Source: an uncultured Oscillospiraceae bacterium (GTDB lineage Bacteria > Bacillota > Clostridia > Oscillospirales > Oscillospiraceae). Taken from it: a DNA stretch of 64,000 bases. Each line of letters starts with the position of its first letter. Within the stretch, counting starts at the first letter, position 1. A program made the translations under genes and the position numbers. The stretch covers positions 62,001 through 126,000 of the forward strand of contig CANPYX010000001.1 in the NCBI GenBank assembly GCA_947588955.1. The letters are read 5' to 3'. Shown here in pieces: positions 50,029 to 58,726 of this stretch. The notes under the pieces were generated by a model. It was not told the origin of the DNA. It did no database searches and was given only the letters and a program-made list of their open reading frames with translations.

Positions 50029-51933
50029 ATGGCTGCGCATAAGCATATCGACGCCATTTGTATCGCGATCACCGTCTTCACCCTGCTGCTTACGATTCTC
50101 TTTATGAACGGGAAGGCCCTGGGCATCACGGTCATGGCGGGTGGGGACGAAAGCGCCGGGATGTTTACGGAAAACGATCTGGACAGCTCGTGGAACACGT
50201 CGAACGCCACAAAGATTCGCCTTTCGGACGAGGGCAGTACGGTGAGCGGAAACGGCGCCTACGTCTACCAGGGTGACGTCCACATCGTGTACGCGGGAAA
50301 ATACGTCCTCACCGGGGAGCTGTCCGACGGCTCGGTTATAATCGAGGCTGACGGCGACGACAAGATTTGGCTCATGCTGGACGGCGTCTCCATCCACTGT
50401 GAGGACGGTGCCGCCATACGAGTGGAACAGGCGGACAAGGTGTTTCTGACATTGGCTGACGGCACGGAGAATACCCTTTCCTCCGGCTCATCCTATAACG
50501 AAGAAGCGGTTTCCTCCGGCGTGGACGGGACGGTCTACTCCAGAGACGATTTAACCGTCAACGGAGCCGGTTCCCTCACTGTGACCGCGGAGTACCGGCA
50601 CGGCATAGTCTGCAACGACGACCTTGTGATCACCGGCGGCGCACTGGACGTGACCGCCGCGCAGGACGCCATTCACGCCAACGACAGCGTGCGGATTTGT
50701 AATGCCAATCTCACGCTTTCCGCGGGCGACGACGGGATCACGGCATCCAACGACGATGAGACGTCCTTTATCTATGTGGAGTCGGGCGCAATCACGATCC
50801 CAAACTGCTATGAGGGGCTGGAGGCAGTTGAGATCACCATCGCCGGCGGGACCATCGACATCGACCCCACCGACGACGGGATCAACGCCAACGGGAACAG
50901 CGGCAGCTCCCTCATCACCATCACCGGCGGGGAGATAACCGTCACCGATGAAAACGGCAGGGACGCGGACGGGATCGACTCCAACGGGGATATACTCATC
51001 AGCGGCGGAAGGCTGTTCGTCAGCGTCAGCGACAACGGCGGCAGCTGCGCCATCGACTACGGAAGCGAGAGCGGCGGCAAATGCGTCATCACCGGCGGGA
51101 CAGTCCTTGCCTGCGGGAGCAGCGGCATGGCGGAGAGCTTCGATTCGTCCTCCACCCAGGGCTTCCTAATGCTGAATACTTCGGCGCCGGCCGGTACGAC
51201 CGTAACGGTCAGGGACGCTAATGGAAACGAGCTCATCTCCGAGACGGTTCCATGCAGCTTCTCGTCCATTCTCGTCAGCACGCCGGACTTGAAGATTGGT
51301 GACACCTGCACGCTGATCGTCGGAGATACGCAGACGCAAATGACCATCGATAATGCTTCCAGCGGCGGCTTTGGAGGCGGACGGATGCCCGGCGGAAACG
51401 GCTTCGGCGGCGGAAAGATGTCGGGCCGGGGCAGTTTCGGCAGGGAGGGCGGGACGCCTGACAGCGGCTCGACCGATGAAACGCCAGACAGTGAAAGCAC
51501 ACCAAATGGCAGTGAGCTGTCGGCAGCCGACGCCATGCCAGTAGTCAGCCTACTGAGCGCCGGCGATTTTGGAAGTGTACCTGACGATTTGCCGAACGAC
51601 GACGAGACATCTTCGGATTTCCCCCGGAGCGGAAGGAACAACGGCACATTGCCTGAGTTCCCTGAGGGTGGTATGCCAGGTTTTTCACAAAACGAAGACA
51701 ACAGCAACACACCTCAGTCGGGTATCACTCCCGGCAGCGGAATCTTTGGAGGGCATCAAAACGGAGGAACCATGCGCGGTCCCAACTGGAATACGCAGGG
51801 CCAGGACAGCGGTTCTCAACCGTCAGCAGCGGAAACTCAAATCTCAGCGGAATCACTTGTCCTTCTTGCCGTTTCCGCCATAGCCCTCCTGATAGGCTGC
51901 GCAGTCGCCGCCCGCTATAAGCGGAGAGGGTAA
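50029..51933 (+). CDS. Membrane-anchored beta-helix protein (DUF4353/CotH-operon type)
   Basis: A 634-residue surface protein. TM near residues 7-27, then a repetitive parallel beta-helix-like region (YQGDVHIVYAGKYVLTGELSDGSVIIEA, GLEAVEITIAGGTIDIDPTDDGINANGN, DGIDSNGDILISGGRLFVS) with carbohydrate-binding-domain character. A Gly/Ser/Pro-rich linker of about 170 residues (GGFGGGRMPGGNGFGGGK...) and a C-terminal TM (about 605-625, ending in RYKRRG) anchor it. AAGGAGG is 6 nt before the ATG. It probably extends from the membrane as a cell-wall or glycan-binding element. Confidence 0.82.
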   Translation: MAAHKHIDAICIAITVFTLLLTILFMNGKALGITVMAGGDESAGMFTENDLDSSWNTSNATKIRLSDEGSTVSGNGAYVYQGDVHIVYAGKYVLTGELSDGSVIIEADGDDKIWLMLDGVSIHCEDGAAIRVEQADKVFLTLADGTENTLSSGSSYNEEAVSSGVDGTVYSRDDLTVNGAGSLTVTAEYRHGIVCNDDLVITGGALDVTAAQDAIHANDSVRICNANLTLSAGDDGITASNDDETSFIYVESGAITIPNCYEGLEAVEITIAGGTIDIDPTDDGINANGNSGSSLITITGGEITVTDENGRDADGIDSNGDILISGGRLFVSVSDNGGSCAIDYGSESGGKCVITGGTVLACGSSGMAESFDSSSTQGFLMLNTSAPAGTTVTVRDANGNELISETVPCSFSSILVSTPDLKIGDTCTLIVGDTQTQMTIDNASSGGFGGGRMPGGNGFGGGKMSGRGSFGREGGTPDSGSTDETPDSESTPNGSELSAADAMPVVSLLSAGDFGSVPDDLPNDDETSSDFPRSGRNNGTLPEFPEGGMPGFSQNEDNSNTPQSGITPGSGIFGGHQNGGTMRGPNWNTQGQDSGSQPSAAETQISAESLVLLAVSAIALLIGCAVAARYKRRG

Positions 51934-52002
51934 GGTATCTCCCTGACCGATGTCGGTATGTAAAAACAAAACCGGTTTCTTTCTGTACAAGAGTCTTCAT
52001 AA

Positions 52003-52053
52003 GCACAGCAAAAAAGACGCAGCTGGAATACCAACTGCGCTTTTTTGCTGTGC
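52003..52053. terminator. Terminator after the VTC operon
   Basis: An imperfect ~19-bp stem (one bulge) containing an A6/T6 run, so it can terminate in both directions. It separates the plus-strand operon from the convergent SDR gene. Confidence 0.8.
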
Positions 52054-52137
52054 CGTACCGTCTCGCCCCATGGTTCACTTTGTTTTTCTACCATGCGGGG
52101 CACATACCGCCGGAAAAATATTTGATTGGGTGATTTG

Positions 52138-52983
52138 TTATACCCCCGAATACGCGGCAAAGCCGGCGTCGATGGGGAGGACCACGCCTGTTATGGCGCT
52201 GGCGGAGCGGTCGTCGCAGAGGAAGAACACGCCGCCCAAAAGCTCCTCGGCGTCCACGAAGCGGCCCATGGGAGTGCCGTTCAGTATCTTCTCGCTGCGG
52301 GCTGTGGGCGTGCCGTCGGGGTTGAACAGGAGGGCACGGTTCTGGTTGCTCACCAAAAAGCCCGGAGCTATGGCGTTACAGCGGATGCCGGATTTGGCAA
52401 AGTGGGTGGCGAGCCACTGGGTGAAGTTCGAAATGGCGGCCTTGGCGCCAGAGTATGCGGGGATCTTCGTCAGAGGTATATAGGCGTTCATTGAGCTGAC
52501 GTTGAGGATAACGCCGCTTCCCCGCTCCACCATGTCCCTGGCGAAAATCTGCGTGGGCAGTAATGTTCCCTGGAAATTGAGCTTAAAGACGAAATCCACG
52601 CCGGATGGGTCAAGGTCAAAGAAGGTCTTCTGCCCCTCCTTCGCCTCGTGCTGGTACTCGTTGTCCGTTGTGGCACGGGGATTGTTGCCGCCCGCACCGT
52701 TCACCAGAATGTCCACGGGACCCAGGTCCTTTAAAATCGCCTCATGAGCGGCACGGATAGAATCCGGCTCCAAAACGTTGCACTTGTAGCCGTTGAGGAC
52801 AAAACCCTCTGCCTTCACCTCGTCGGAGAGCTTCTTGACAGCCTCCTCGTTGAGGTCGAGAGCGGCAACCTTCGCCCCAGCCTGAGCGAATGCGCGCGCC
52901 ATAACGGAGCACAGCACCCCGCCCGCGCCGGTGACCACCACGGTTTTACCGGTAAAATTTACATTGAGAGGGAGATTAAGCAT
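52138..52983 (-). CDS. SDR oxidoreductase, D-mannonate oxidoreductase (UxuB/YjmF)-like
   Basis: A 281-residue SDR: Rossmann TGAGGVLC, NGAGGNNPRATT, FKLNFQGTLLPTQIF, the catalytic Ser in LNVSSMNA and YSGAKAA. The GNNPRATT block and length are typical of the SDR family that reduces fructuronate to mannonate in hexuronate breakdown. AAAGGAT precedes the ATG. No mannonate dehydratase or hexuronate isomerase is in the window, so the assignment rests on family motifs alone. Overlaps nothing; 5 bp from the DUF6487 gene. Confidence 0.78.
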   Translation of the reverse strand: MLNLPLNVNFTGKTVVVTGAGGVLCSVMARAFAQAGAKVAALDLNEEAVKKLSDEVKAEGFVLNGYKCNVLEPDSIRAAHEAILKDLGPVDILVNGAGGNNPRATTDNEYQHEAKEGQKTFFDLDPSGVDFVFKLNFQGTLLPTQIFARDMVERGSGVILNVSSMNAYIPLTKIPAYSGAKAAISNFTQWLATHFAKSGIRCNAIAPGFLVSNQNRALLFNPDGTPTARSEKILNGTPMGRFVDAEELLGGVFFLCDDRSASAITGVVLPIDAGFAAYSGV

Positions 52984-52988
52984 TTATA

Positions 52989-53255
52989 TCATCCTTTCCG
53001 TAATTTTGTAATAAGTATTCCGCAGTTGGCGCAATGGAGGCTCACGGGCCGCTCCGCGGCGAAAAGTCCGACCTTCGTGGCCTTACCCAGTAGAAAGCCG
53101 CCGCGCTTTTCAATGGATTTTTCGGTCACGAACGTGCCGGGTTCCGCCCTGTCGGGAAGCCACCACGCCGCGTGACCGCCATCGCTGAATATACGGCCAG
53201 CCGTCATGTCTCCGCCGCAGTATGGACAGCGTTCCGCTTTTTCATCATCGTCCAT
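52989..53255 (-). CDS. DUF6487/PF20097 zinc-ribbon-like small protein
   Basis: An 88-residue protein with two CxxC pairs (CPYCGG at 10 and CANCG near 75) and the family block GHAAWWLPDRAEPGTFVTEKSIEKRGGFLLG. A zinc-binding structural role is probable. Its ribosome binding site is weak, and the SDR start lies 5 bp beyond its stop. Function unknown. Confidence 0.75.
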   Translation of the reverse strand: MDDDEKAERCPYCGGDMTAGRIFSDGGHAAWWLPDRAEPGTFVTEKSIEKRGGFLLGKATKVGLFAAERPVSLHCANCGILITKLRKG

Positions 53256-53300
53256 TTTACTCGTTCACACCTTCAAAAAAGCTTTTTATTGTTTCCCTTC

Positions 53301-55043
53301 TTACAGCCTCGTCTCCCAGCGCCCACAGAAGACCGTGTCCTCGGCAACGCCGGTAAATTCGCTTTTGCCGCAGATTTTCTCAATAAACGCCCGGATATTT
53401 TCCCGCTTTGAGCCGTAGGCGTTGATGAATGTCTTCGCCTGGGGCACGTCTATGAGGTGGTTTGTGAAGTTGAGGCTCACAGTCACCGTGGGAACCTCCG
53501 CCAGATACCAGGGCGAGTCGGCAGAGTGGTCGTGGCTCCAGGTGACCCGCACCTCGTTCGTCTGGGAATAGCCGGTGAAGTTGAGGACAAGCAGCACAAG
53601 GTCGTATTTCGCCTTGAATTTCTCCCTCTCTCCCCGGTCCATTATCTTTATCATGTTCATGAAGCTTACGCCGTTCTCCACCTCCAGATCGTAGAAGGTG
53701 GGGCAGACGTCCACGGCAAAGCCCACGCGCTCCAGCTCCTCAATGAGCATATCCTTCACCGGGTCGCCAGTGTAGCCCTTGGAGTTGGGAATGTTGTGAG
53801 CGTAGACAAGAAATACCCGCTTGCCCTCCGGGGATACGGGGAGAAGCTTCTGTGTGTCCTTGACGAGAGTGGTGCACTTTTCCGCCGCCTGACGGCGAAA
53901 TTCGTTGTGCTCGGCACAGCCCACATATTTTTCCCGCAGCTCCGGCGCGGGGAATCGGTAGCTCTCCGTAAGTCCCAGCTTCGCCTTCAATCCCAAAATC
54001 CGCTCCAGCGCCTCGTGAAGCCGCTCTTGAGAGATGGTGCCGTTCTCCAGTCCCTCCCGGACATAGCCCATATCCTCCCCCGGCTCGTTTGTGAAAAGTA
54101 TCATGTCACAACCGGCGGCGATGGCGTGGGGAAGCGCAGTTTTCCTCGGCTCCGCCACGTTGAAGCCGATCATCTGGGTGGCGTCGGTGATGATAACACC
54201 GTTGAAATTTAGCTCCCCGCGCAGAACGTCATTTAAAAGCTCCGGGGCCAGCGTCGCGGGCTTTATGTCCGCGTCGGTATAGTCCGGGCGGTACTTTTTG
54301 GAAAGGGCTCTCTGGGTGATGTACCCCACCATCACGGCCTCCACACCGTCGTCTATGAGTCCGCGGTAGACCTTTCCGAAGGTATCCTCCCACTCCTGAA
54401 CGCTGAGATCGTTGCACCCTATAACCAGGTGTTGGTCCCGCTCCTCGGTGCCGTCTCCGGGGAAGTGCTTGGCGGTTACCGCCATGTTGAAGCCGGAGTC
54501 CCGGACGCCCCTTATGTAAGCTCTGCACATCTCCAACACCCTGTCCGGGTCCGAGCCGTAGCTTCTTGTGTTGACGATGGTGTTTCGCCAGTTGAGGCAC
54601 ACATCGCACACCGGGTTAAAAAGCCAGTTTGCGCCGATGCTCCCCGCCTCACGGGCGCTGGCAAGGCCGATGCGGTATGCCGTCTCCGGGTCCCGCCCCG
54701 CCGTTGCCTGGGCGGCGGTGGCGACGAATGTCCCGTCGGGCACGCACTCGGCGCCGCCTGTGTCGCAGTTGGCGGCTACGAGGACAGGGACCTTGCTGTA
54801 CTTCTGGTAAAGCCTGTTTTGCTCATACGCCTCGGCAGAGCTCTTTCTCTGCCAGCGAAGACCGCCCTGATGGAAGCTCTCCACCGTATTTTTTATGTTC
54901 TCCTCGTTTACGCCGGGGACGTAGGTCATGATGGTGAAAAGCTGTCCGATCTTCTCCTCCACCGTCATGCGGTCGATGGTGTCCTCCACCCATTTTACCT
55001 GCTCATCCGTGAGATAAAAGGGCTTTTCTTTTAATTTTACCAT
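53301..55043 (-). CDS. GH3 enzyme with His-type acid/base signature (possible phosphorylase)
   Basis: A 580-residue GH3. N-terminal barrel: LMTVEEKIGQL-type start (MTVEEKIGQLFTI), KHFPGDGTEERDQH near residue 191, and nucleophile Asp in IITDATQM near 285. A C-terminal GH3_C-like domain starts near 370 (TTLVKDTQKLLPVSPEGKRVFLVY). The signature follows the KHFPGxGxxxxD(S/T)H pattern of GH3 beta-N-acetylglucosaminidases in which His is the acid/base; here Gln replaces Ser/Thr. Such enzymes can act as phosphorylases. ATG at 55043 has GAGGGG 7 nt before it. In one operon with beta-phosphoglucomutase and a paralogous GH3. Confidence 0.85.
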   Translation of the reverse strand: MVKLKEKPFYLTDEQVKWVEDTIDRMTVEEKIGQLFTIMTYVPGVNEENIKNTVESFHQGGLRWQRKSSAEAYEQNRLYQKYSKVPVLVAANCDTGGAECVPDGTFVATAAQATAGRDPETAYRIGLASAREAGSIGANWLFNPVCDVCLNWRNTIVNTRSYGSDPDRVLEMCRAYIRGVRDSGFNMAVTAKHFPGDGTEERDQHLVIGCNDLSVQEWEDTFGKVYRGLIDDGVEAVMVGYITQRALSKKYRPDYTDADIKPATLAPELLNDVLRGELNFNGVIITDATQMIGFNVAEPRKTALPHAIAAGCDMILFTNEPGEDMGYVREGLENGTISQERLHEALERILGLKAKLGLTESYRFPAPELREKYVGCAEHNEFRRQAAEKCTTLVKDTQKLLPVSPEGKRVFLVYAHNIPNSKGYTGDPVKDMLIEELERVGFAVDVCPTFYDLEVENGVSFMNMIKIMDRGEREKFKAKYDLVLLVLNFTGYSQTNEVRVTWSHDHSADSPWYLAEVPTVTVSLNFTNHLIDVPQAKTFINAYGSKRENIRAFIEKICGKSEFTGVAEDTVFCGRWETRL

Positions 55044-55054
55044 AAAATCACCCC

Positions 55055-55897
55055 TCACGCTCCAAGATTTTTCAAAAATTCCGAAATTTTTTCTTTCTCA
55101 TAGCCGGAATAATCCCCGGTTTTCAGCTTTTCAAGACCTGTATTGCGAAGCTCCGCCCAGCTGTCCGCCTCGTGACGGACAAGGATAGGATAGAAGTGTA
55201 CGCCGTTCTGCTCCGCCGCGTCCCGGTCACCCGGCGCGTCGCCCACCATGAGGACCTTATCGGGATCGTAGCCGAATTTCAGCATCTCGGCTATACAGTG
55301 GGCCTTGCTCCCAATATCCTGGGCCAGCATGATGTCTACATGGTCCAGGAGCTTAAATTTCGTCCACTCCTCCACCACCGCGTCCCGGTTGGCGCTGGAG
55401 ACAATGGCGACATCGGCAAACTCGCTTGCCGCCGCCAAGCCCTCCTTGGCTCCCACGAAGGGCTTTTTCAGCTCCTCAGGAAGCTCCACGATGGCGGCGT
55501 TGACTGCCTTAGACCAGCTGAGAGCCTTTTTCAGCATGGGACTGCCTGTCTCGTCGATCGCCCTTTGTATCGCGTCGTTGGAGGGCGCCGCCCCGGAGTT
55601 TACCCATGCGGTCAAGTCCTCCAAACGGTCAATGGGAGTGTACTTCCCGTTTACCTCCGTGAGCATGATGTTAAGCCCCTTGAAGCGGTTTATTCCACGT
55701 GTCATGGAGTATAGATTTATCTCGTTCCACCGCTCCAAAATGGGCTCCCTCCACTGCTCAAGCCCCCACTCTTTGACCATGCAGGGACCAAAGCAGTGAA
55801 TGTGCTTGCAGTCCATGGTGTCCATGGCGCAACCGTCGGAGTCCACGCACACAAGGTAATCGTGACGCTTCACAAAATCCTCGAATCCCCTGAACAT
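55055..55897 (-). CDS. HAD-superfamily phosphatase-like protein
   Basis: A 280-residue HAD protein: motif I VCVDSDGCAMDTMD, a helical cap (FGPCMVKEWGLEQW...), motif II VSSANRD and motif IV MVGDAPGDRDAA. The nucleophile Asp is kept, the +2 residue being Asp (DSDG), so a phosphatase or phosphonatase-like activity is likely. The ATG at 55897 is chosen because GAGGTG precedes it. It lies between GH2 and GH3 genes, and may remove phosphate from a sugar phosphate. Confidence 0.8.
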   Translation of the reverse strand: MFRGFEDFVKRHDYLVCVDSDGCAMDTMDCKHIHCFGPCMVKEWGLEQWREPILERWNEINLYSMTRGINRFKGLNIMLTEVNGKYTPIDRLEDLTAWVNSGAAPSNDAIQRAIDETGSPMLKKALSWSKAVNAAIVELPEELKKPFVGAKEGLAAASEFADVAIVSSANRDAVVEEWTKFKLLDHVDIMLAQDIGSKAHCIAEMLKFGYDPDKVLMVGDAPGDRDAAEQNGVHFYPILVRHEADSWAELRNTGLEKLKTGDYSGYEKEKISEFLKNLGA

Positions 55898-55905
55898 ACC
55901 GCACC

Positions 55906-58068
55906 TCACTTTAAAATTTTCATAAGCTCGCCGTTGAGCTCCTTAAGGTCCAACCCCTCCGGTGTCTCGCGGCTCAAAATGCTCTTCATCTCAAGCCCCA
56001 GAGGAATGACGCCCCGCTCTAAAACGGGACAAAGACCGGGGACGTATTTTTTGAGTACGGCATACGCCTCCGGCGAATCCATTATCTCCTGTGCCGTGTC
56101 GTTTAGTGAGTAGTAGGCGTCGGTGTCGATGTCCTCGTCCAAAAACCAGTTTTTCACCGTCTCCCCCGCGCCGGAGTTGGGGAGAATGTAGCTCTCGTCA
56201 GGTTCGGATGCCTTTTCAAAGGTCACGCTGTCCTCAAAATGGCATCCCTCATGCTCCGCCGTGACGGTGAAGATGGTTTTTCCATCCGAAAGCGGCTGAT
56301 TTGGGAAAACGATACGCCCGTTGCCGTCGTTTTCCGCAGTCGCGCCGTTCAATACGGCGGAGGGGAGATTTGTGTAAATCTTCACGTCCACGCTGTCCCT
56401 GCACCGCTTTTCAAACCGCTTTTCGCGTATGTGCAAAAACGGCTCGGTTGACCATTTCGCCTTGTAGTAGTAAAACGCGTCCTTCCTTATCTCCCTGTCG
56501 TGGGTCACAAGGCCCTTGGCGTTTATGTACTTCTGCCCGCCCTCGTCCCGGCGGGAGCTGGAGAAGTCGAACATGTTCCAGATAAAGCTGCCCCACAGGT
56601 ATGGCTTGGAGTCGATGATTGGGTACACCGTCTCATGCCAGAGAGCTTGGAACTCCTCGGAGTAGTCCTTCACCAGCGGTGTCTCCGAGTGGAACCGCAG
56701 ATTGCAGTCCACGCCGTATTCGCTTATGCCCAAAGCGGTTTCCGGAAGGTCCCGGTGCATGTTGTCCAGAAACGCGCTGTAGTCCCCCATCTTGCCGTAG
56801 TACCAGCCGAAATATATATTATATCCCACCATGGGCGTCAGGTGGTTGAGCCCGCTCTTGGATTTGACTGTGTTCAGATTGGCACAGGTGACGACCCTAT
56901 CCGGGTCCAGGGTCCCGCACACATTCACAAGCTTTCTCACAGCCTCATGGATGGGCGGCGCGTCCTGGAACATTCCGATCTCGTTCTGCACACCCCAGGA
57001 GCAAACGGAGGGGCGGTGGATATTCTGCAAAATGAGCTCCGTGAGCTGGCTCACGGCGTTTTCCTGCAAGGCAGAATCCTCGGTCATCTTCAGCATGGGT
57101 ATCTCCGCCCATACCACATACCCCCGCCTGTCGCACTCGTCATAGGTGTATGCCGGGTGCTGGTAGTGACTAAGCCTCAGGGCGTTGGCGCCGATCTCCT
57201 CTATGAGCTCAAAATTCCTGTCGATCTCCCTTTTCGTCACGGCGGAATACACCCCGGCGAAATCCTGATGCACCGCCACGCCGTTTAATCTGAGGTGCTT
57301 CCCATTGAGGAAAAAGCCCCTGTCCGGGTCCATGCGAACAGAACGGAAGCCTGTCTTCAACTCCGTCACATCAACGGTCACTCCGCCGACAATAAGCTCC
57401 GCCCGCAGCGTGTAGAGCGCCGGGTCAGACCTGCCGTCCCAGAGACGCGGGGAGGGGATCTGCCGCGTCTCCGGGACATTGGCAGCGCCCACGAATCGGG
57501 CTGTCTCCTGACCCTGGGGGTCAAGAAGCGTGTATCTTATAACGGCATCTCCAGTGACCGCCGTGTGGGGCTCAAGGCTCAGGATACCGTTTCCCGCATC
57601 ATCCACCGCCGCCCTGACGATTACGCCGTCGGTGGCGTGGTAGAGGTAGTCAAAACGGTCCTCCCCACAGACAAGCAGGCTGACGCCGCGGGTCAGTCCG
57701 CCGAACACGGTGAAGTCCCCGGCAAGAGGCGACACATCATTGACGGCTGAGTTATTAAGGTGAAGCTCCAGGTCGATTTTCCCGTCCTTCACGCACTCAC
57801 GCGGGATTTCAAACCGCACCCGTGAATACCCGCCCTTATGTGTTCCCAGCTCCGTACCGCCCGCGTAAGCCGTCACCGTGTGGTCCGCCGCGCCCAGCTC
57901 CAGTATGAGGCATGCGGCATCGGGGACCTCCACGGTCTTTTTGTACACCGCCTCGCCACGGTACTGGTCGTCGTCCTTATACCAGGTGTGGGGCAGATCC
58001 ACGGTCGCCGGAGCCGAGCCGTTCAGCTTTTTAAAGCTCCAGCCCCGGTTTATTTCCATTCGTTCCAT
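55906..58068 (-). CDS. GH2 beta-galactosidase family enzyme
   Basis: A 720-residue GH2: NRGWSFKKLNG...VDLPHTWYKDDD, acid/base Glu in GVQNEI (about 361), nucleophile in ISEYGVD (about 448), then a Ig-like region (DSVDVKIYTNLPSAVLNG). The last ~70 residues (AYYSLNDTAQEIMDSPEAYAVLKK...PGL) form the helical module seen in GH78 and GH43 here. The ATG at 58068 follows AGGGGTGAGG and is 10 bp after the pgmB stop. Catalytic positions match the GH2 at 27572 closely, so the two are probably paralogues with different substrates. Confidence 0.9.
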   Translation of the reverse strand: MERMEINRGWSFKKLNGSAPATVDLPHTWYKDDDQYRGEAVYKKTVEVPDAACLILELGAADHTVTAYAGGTELGTHKGGYSRVRFEIPRECVKDGKIDLELHLNNSAVNDVSPLAGDFTVFGGLTRGVSLLVCGEDRFDYLYHATDGVIVRAAVDDAGNGILSLEPHTAVTGDAVIRYTLLDPQGQETARFVGAANVPETRQIPSPRLWDGRSDPALYTLRAELIVGGVTVDVTELKTGFRSVRMDPDRGFFLNGKHLRLNGVAVHQDFAGVYSAVTKREIDRNFELIEEIGANALRLSHYQHPAYTYDECDRRGYVVWAEIPMLKMTEDSALQENAVSQLTELILQNIHRPSVCSWGVQNEIGMFQDAPPIHEAVRKLVNVCGTLDPDRVVTCANLNTVKSKSGLNHLTPMVGYNIYFGWYYGKMGDYSAFLDNMHRDLPETALGISEYGVDCNLRFHSETPLVKDYSEEFQALWHETVYPIIDSKPYLWGSFIWNMFDFSSSRRDEGGQKYINAKGLVTHDREIRKDAFYYYKAKWSTEPFLHIREKRFEKRCRDSVDVKIYTNLPSAVLNGATAENDGNGRIVFPNQPLSDGKTIFTVTAEHEGCHFEDSVTFEKASEPDESYILPNSGAGETVKNWFLDEDIDTDAYYSLNDTAQEIMDSPEAYAVLKKYVPGLCPVLERGVIPLGLEMKSILSRETPEGLDLKELNGELMKILK

Positions 58069-58078
58069 CGCCTCACCC

Positions 58079-58714
58079 CTATTTGCAAATGTCCAGAAGC
58101 TCCGTAAAGCTCCCCATGTTCCAATCTCCCACTCCTGCTTGGGCGGCGTCGCCCACGCATGCCACCTTGAAGCCTCCGGCGTGTCCCGCCTCGGCTCCCG
58201 ACACGGCGTCCTCCACCACAAGGCAGTCCGCCGGCTCCATTCCCAGGTATTCCGCCGCCTTCAAAAACACCTCCGGGTCGGGCTTGGAGCGTGTTATGTT
58301 GTTCCCGTCGGATACGGCGTCAAAAAAGCCTGAAAGCCCGATTTGCCCTAGGATGAAGGGCGTATTTTTACTGCTGGAGCCAATGGCAAGCTTGTAACCC
58401 CGGTTTCTCAGCTCCTCCAGCGCCGCCTTCGTCTCCGGCGCAAGGTCCGCGGGCGACATATTTTTAAGGCTCTCCCGGTATATGTCGTTCTTCTCCGCGG
58501 CGAAGGCCTCCTTCTGCTCCTGGGAGAAAGGCTCGCCATGCCACTTCTCAAGGATTATTTCAAGGCTCGCCATGCGGGACACGCCCCTCAAGCGGTTGTT
58601 TATGGTTCGGTTGAATTCTATCCCCAGCCTGTCGGCAAGGGCCTTCCAGGCCAGGTAGTGGTACTCATCGGTAAAGCAAATAACCCCGTCAAGGTCAAAT
58701 ATAATGGCTTTCAT
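58079..58714 (-). CDS. pgmB: Beta-phosphoglucomutase (HAD family)
   Basis: A 211-residue HAD mutase: FDLDGVICFTDEYHYLAWK gives the DxD nucleophile/acid pair and the characteristic substrate helix, NNRLRGVSRMASLEIIL is the cap motif, IGSSSKNTPFIL and the VVEDAVSGAEAGHAGG motif IV follow. It converts beta-glucose 1-phosphate to glucose 6-phosphate, via a beta-1,6-bisphosphate. Beta-glucose 1-phosphate normally comes from a phosphorylase; none of the classic ones (GH65) is here, but two GH3 enzymes with His-type signatures are in the same operon. Length is normal. Confidence 0.9.
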   Translation of the reverse strand: MKAIIFDLDGVICFTDEYHYLAWKALADRLGIEFNRTINNRLRGVSRMASLEIILEKWHGEPFSQEQKEAFAAEKNDIYRESLKNMSPADLAPETKAALEELRNRGYKLAIGSSSKNTPFILGQIGLSGFFDAVSDGNNITRSKPDPEVFLKAAEYLGMEPADCLVVEDAVSGAEAGHAGGFKVACVGDAAQAGVGDWNMGSFTELLDICK

Positions 58715-58726
58715 GTGTGCTCCTCC

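Noticed and set aside
52138..52983. Complete hexuronate pathway
   Set aside because: Only the mannonate-oxidoreductase-like SDR is present; no UxaC, UxuA or hexuronate transporter is visible.
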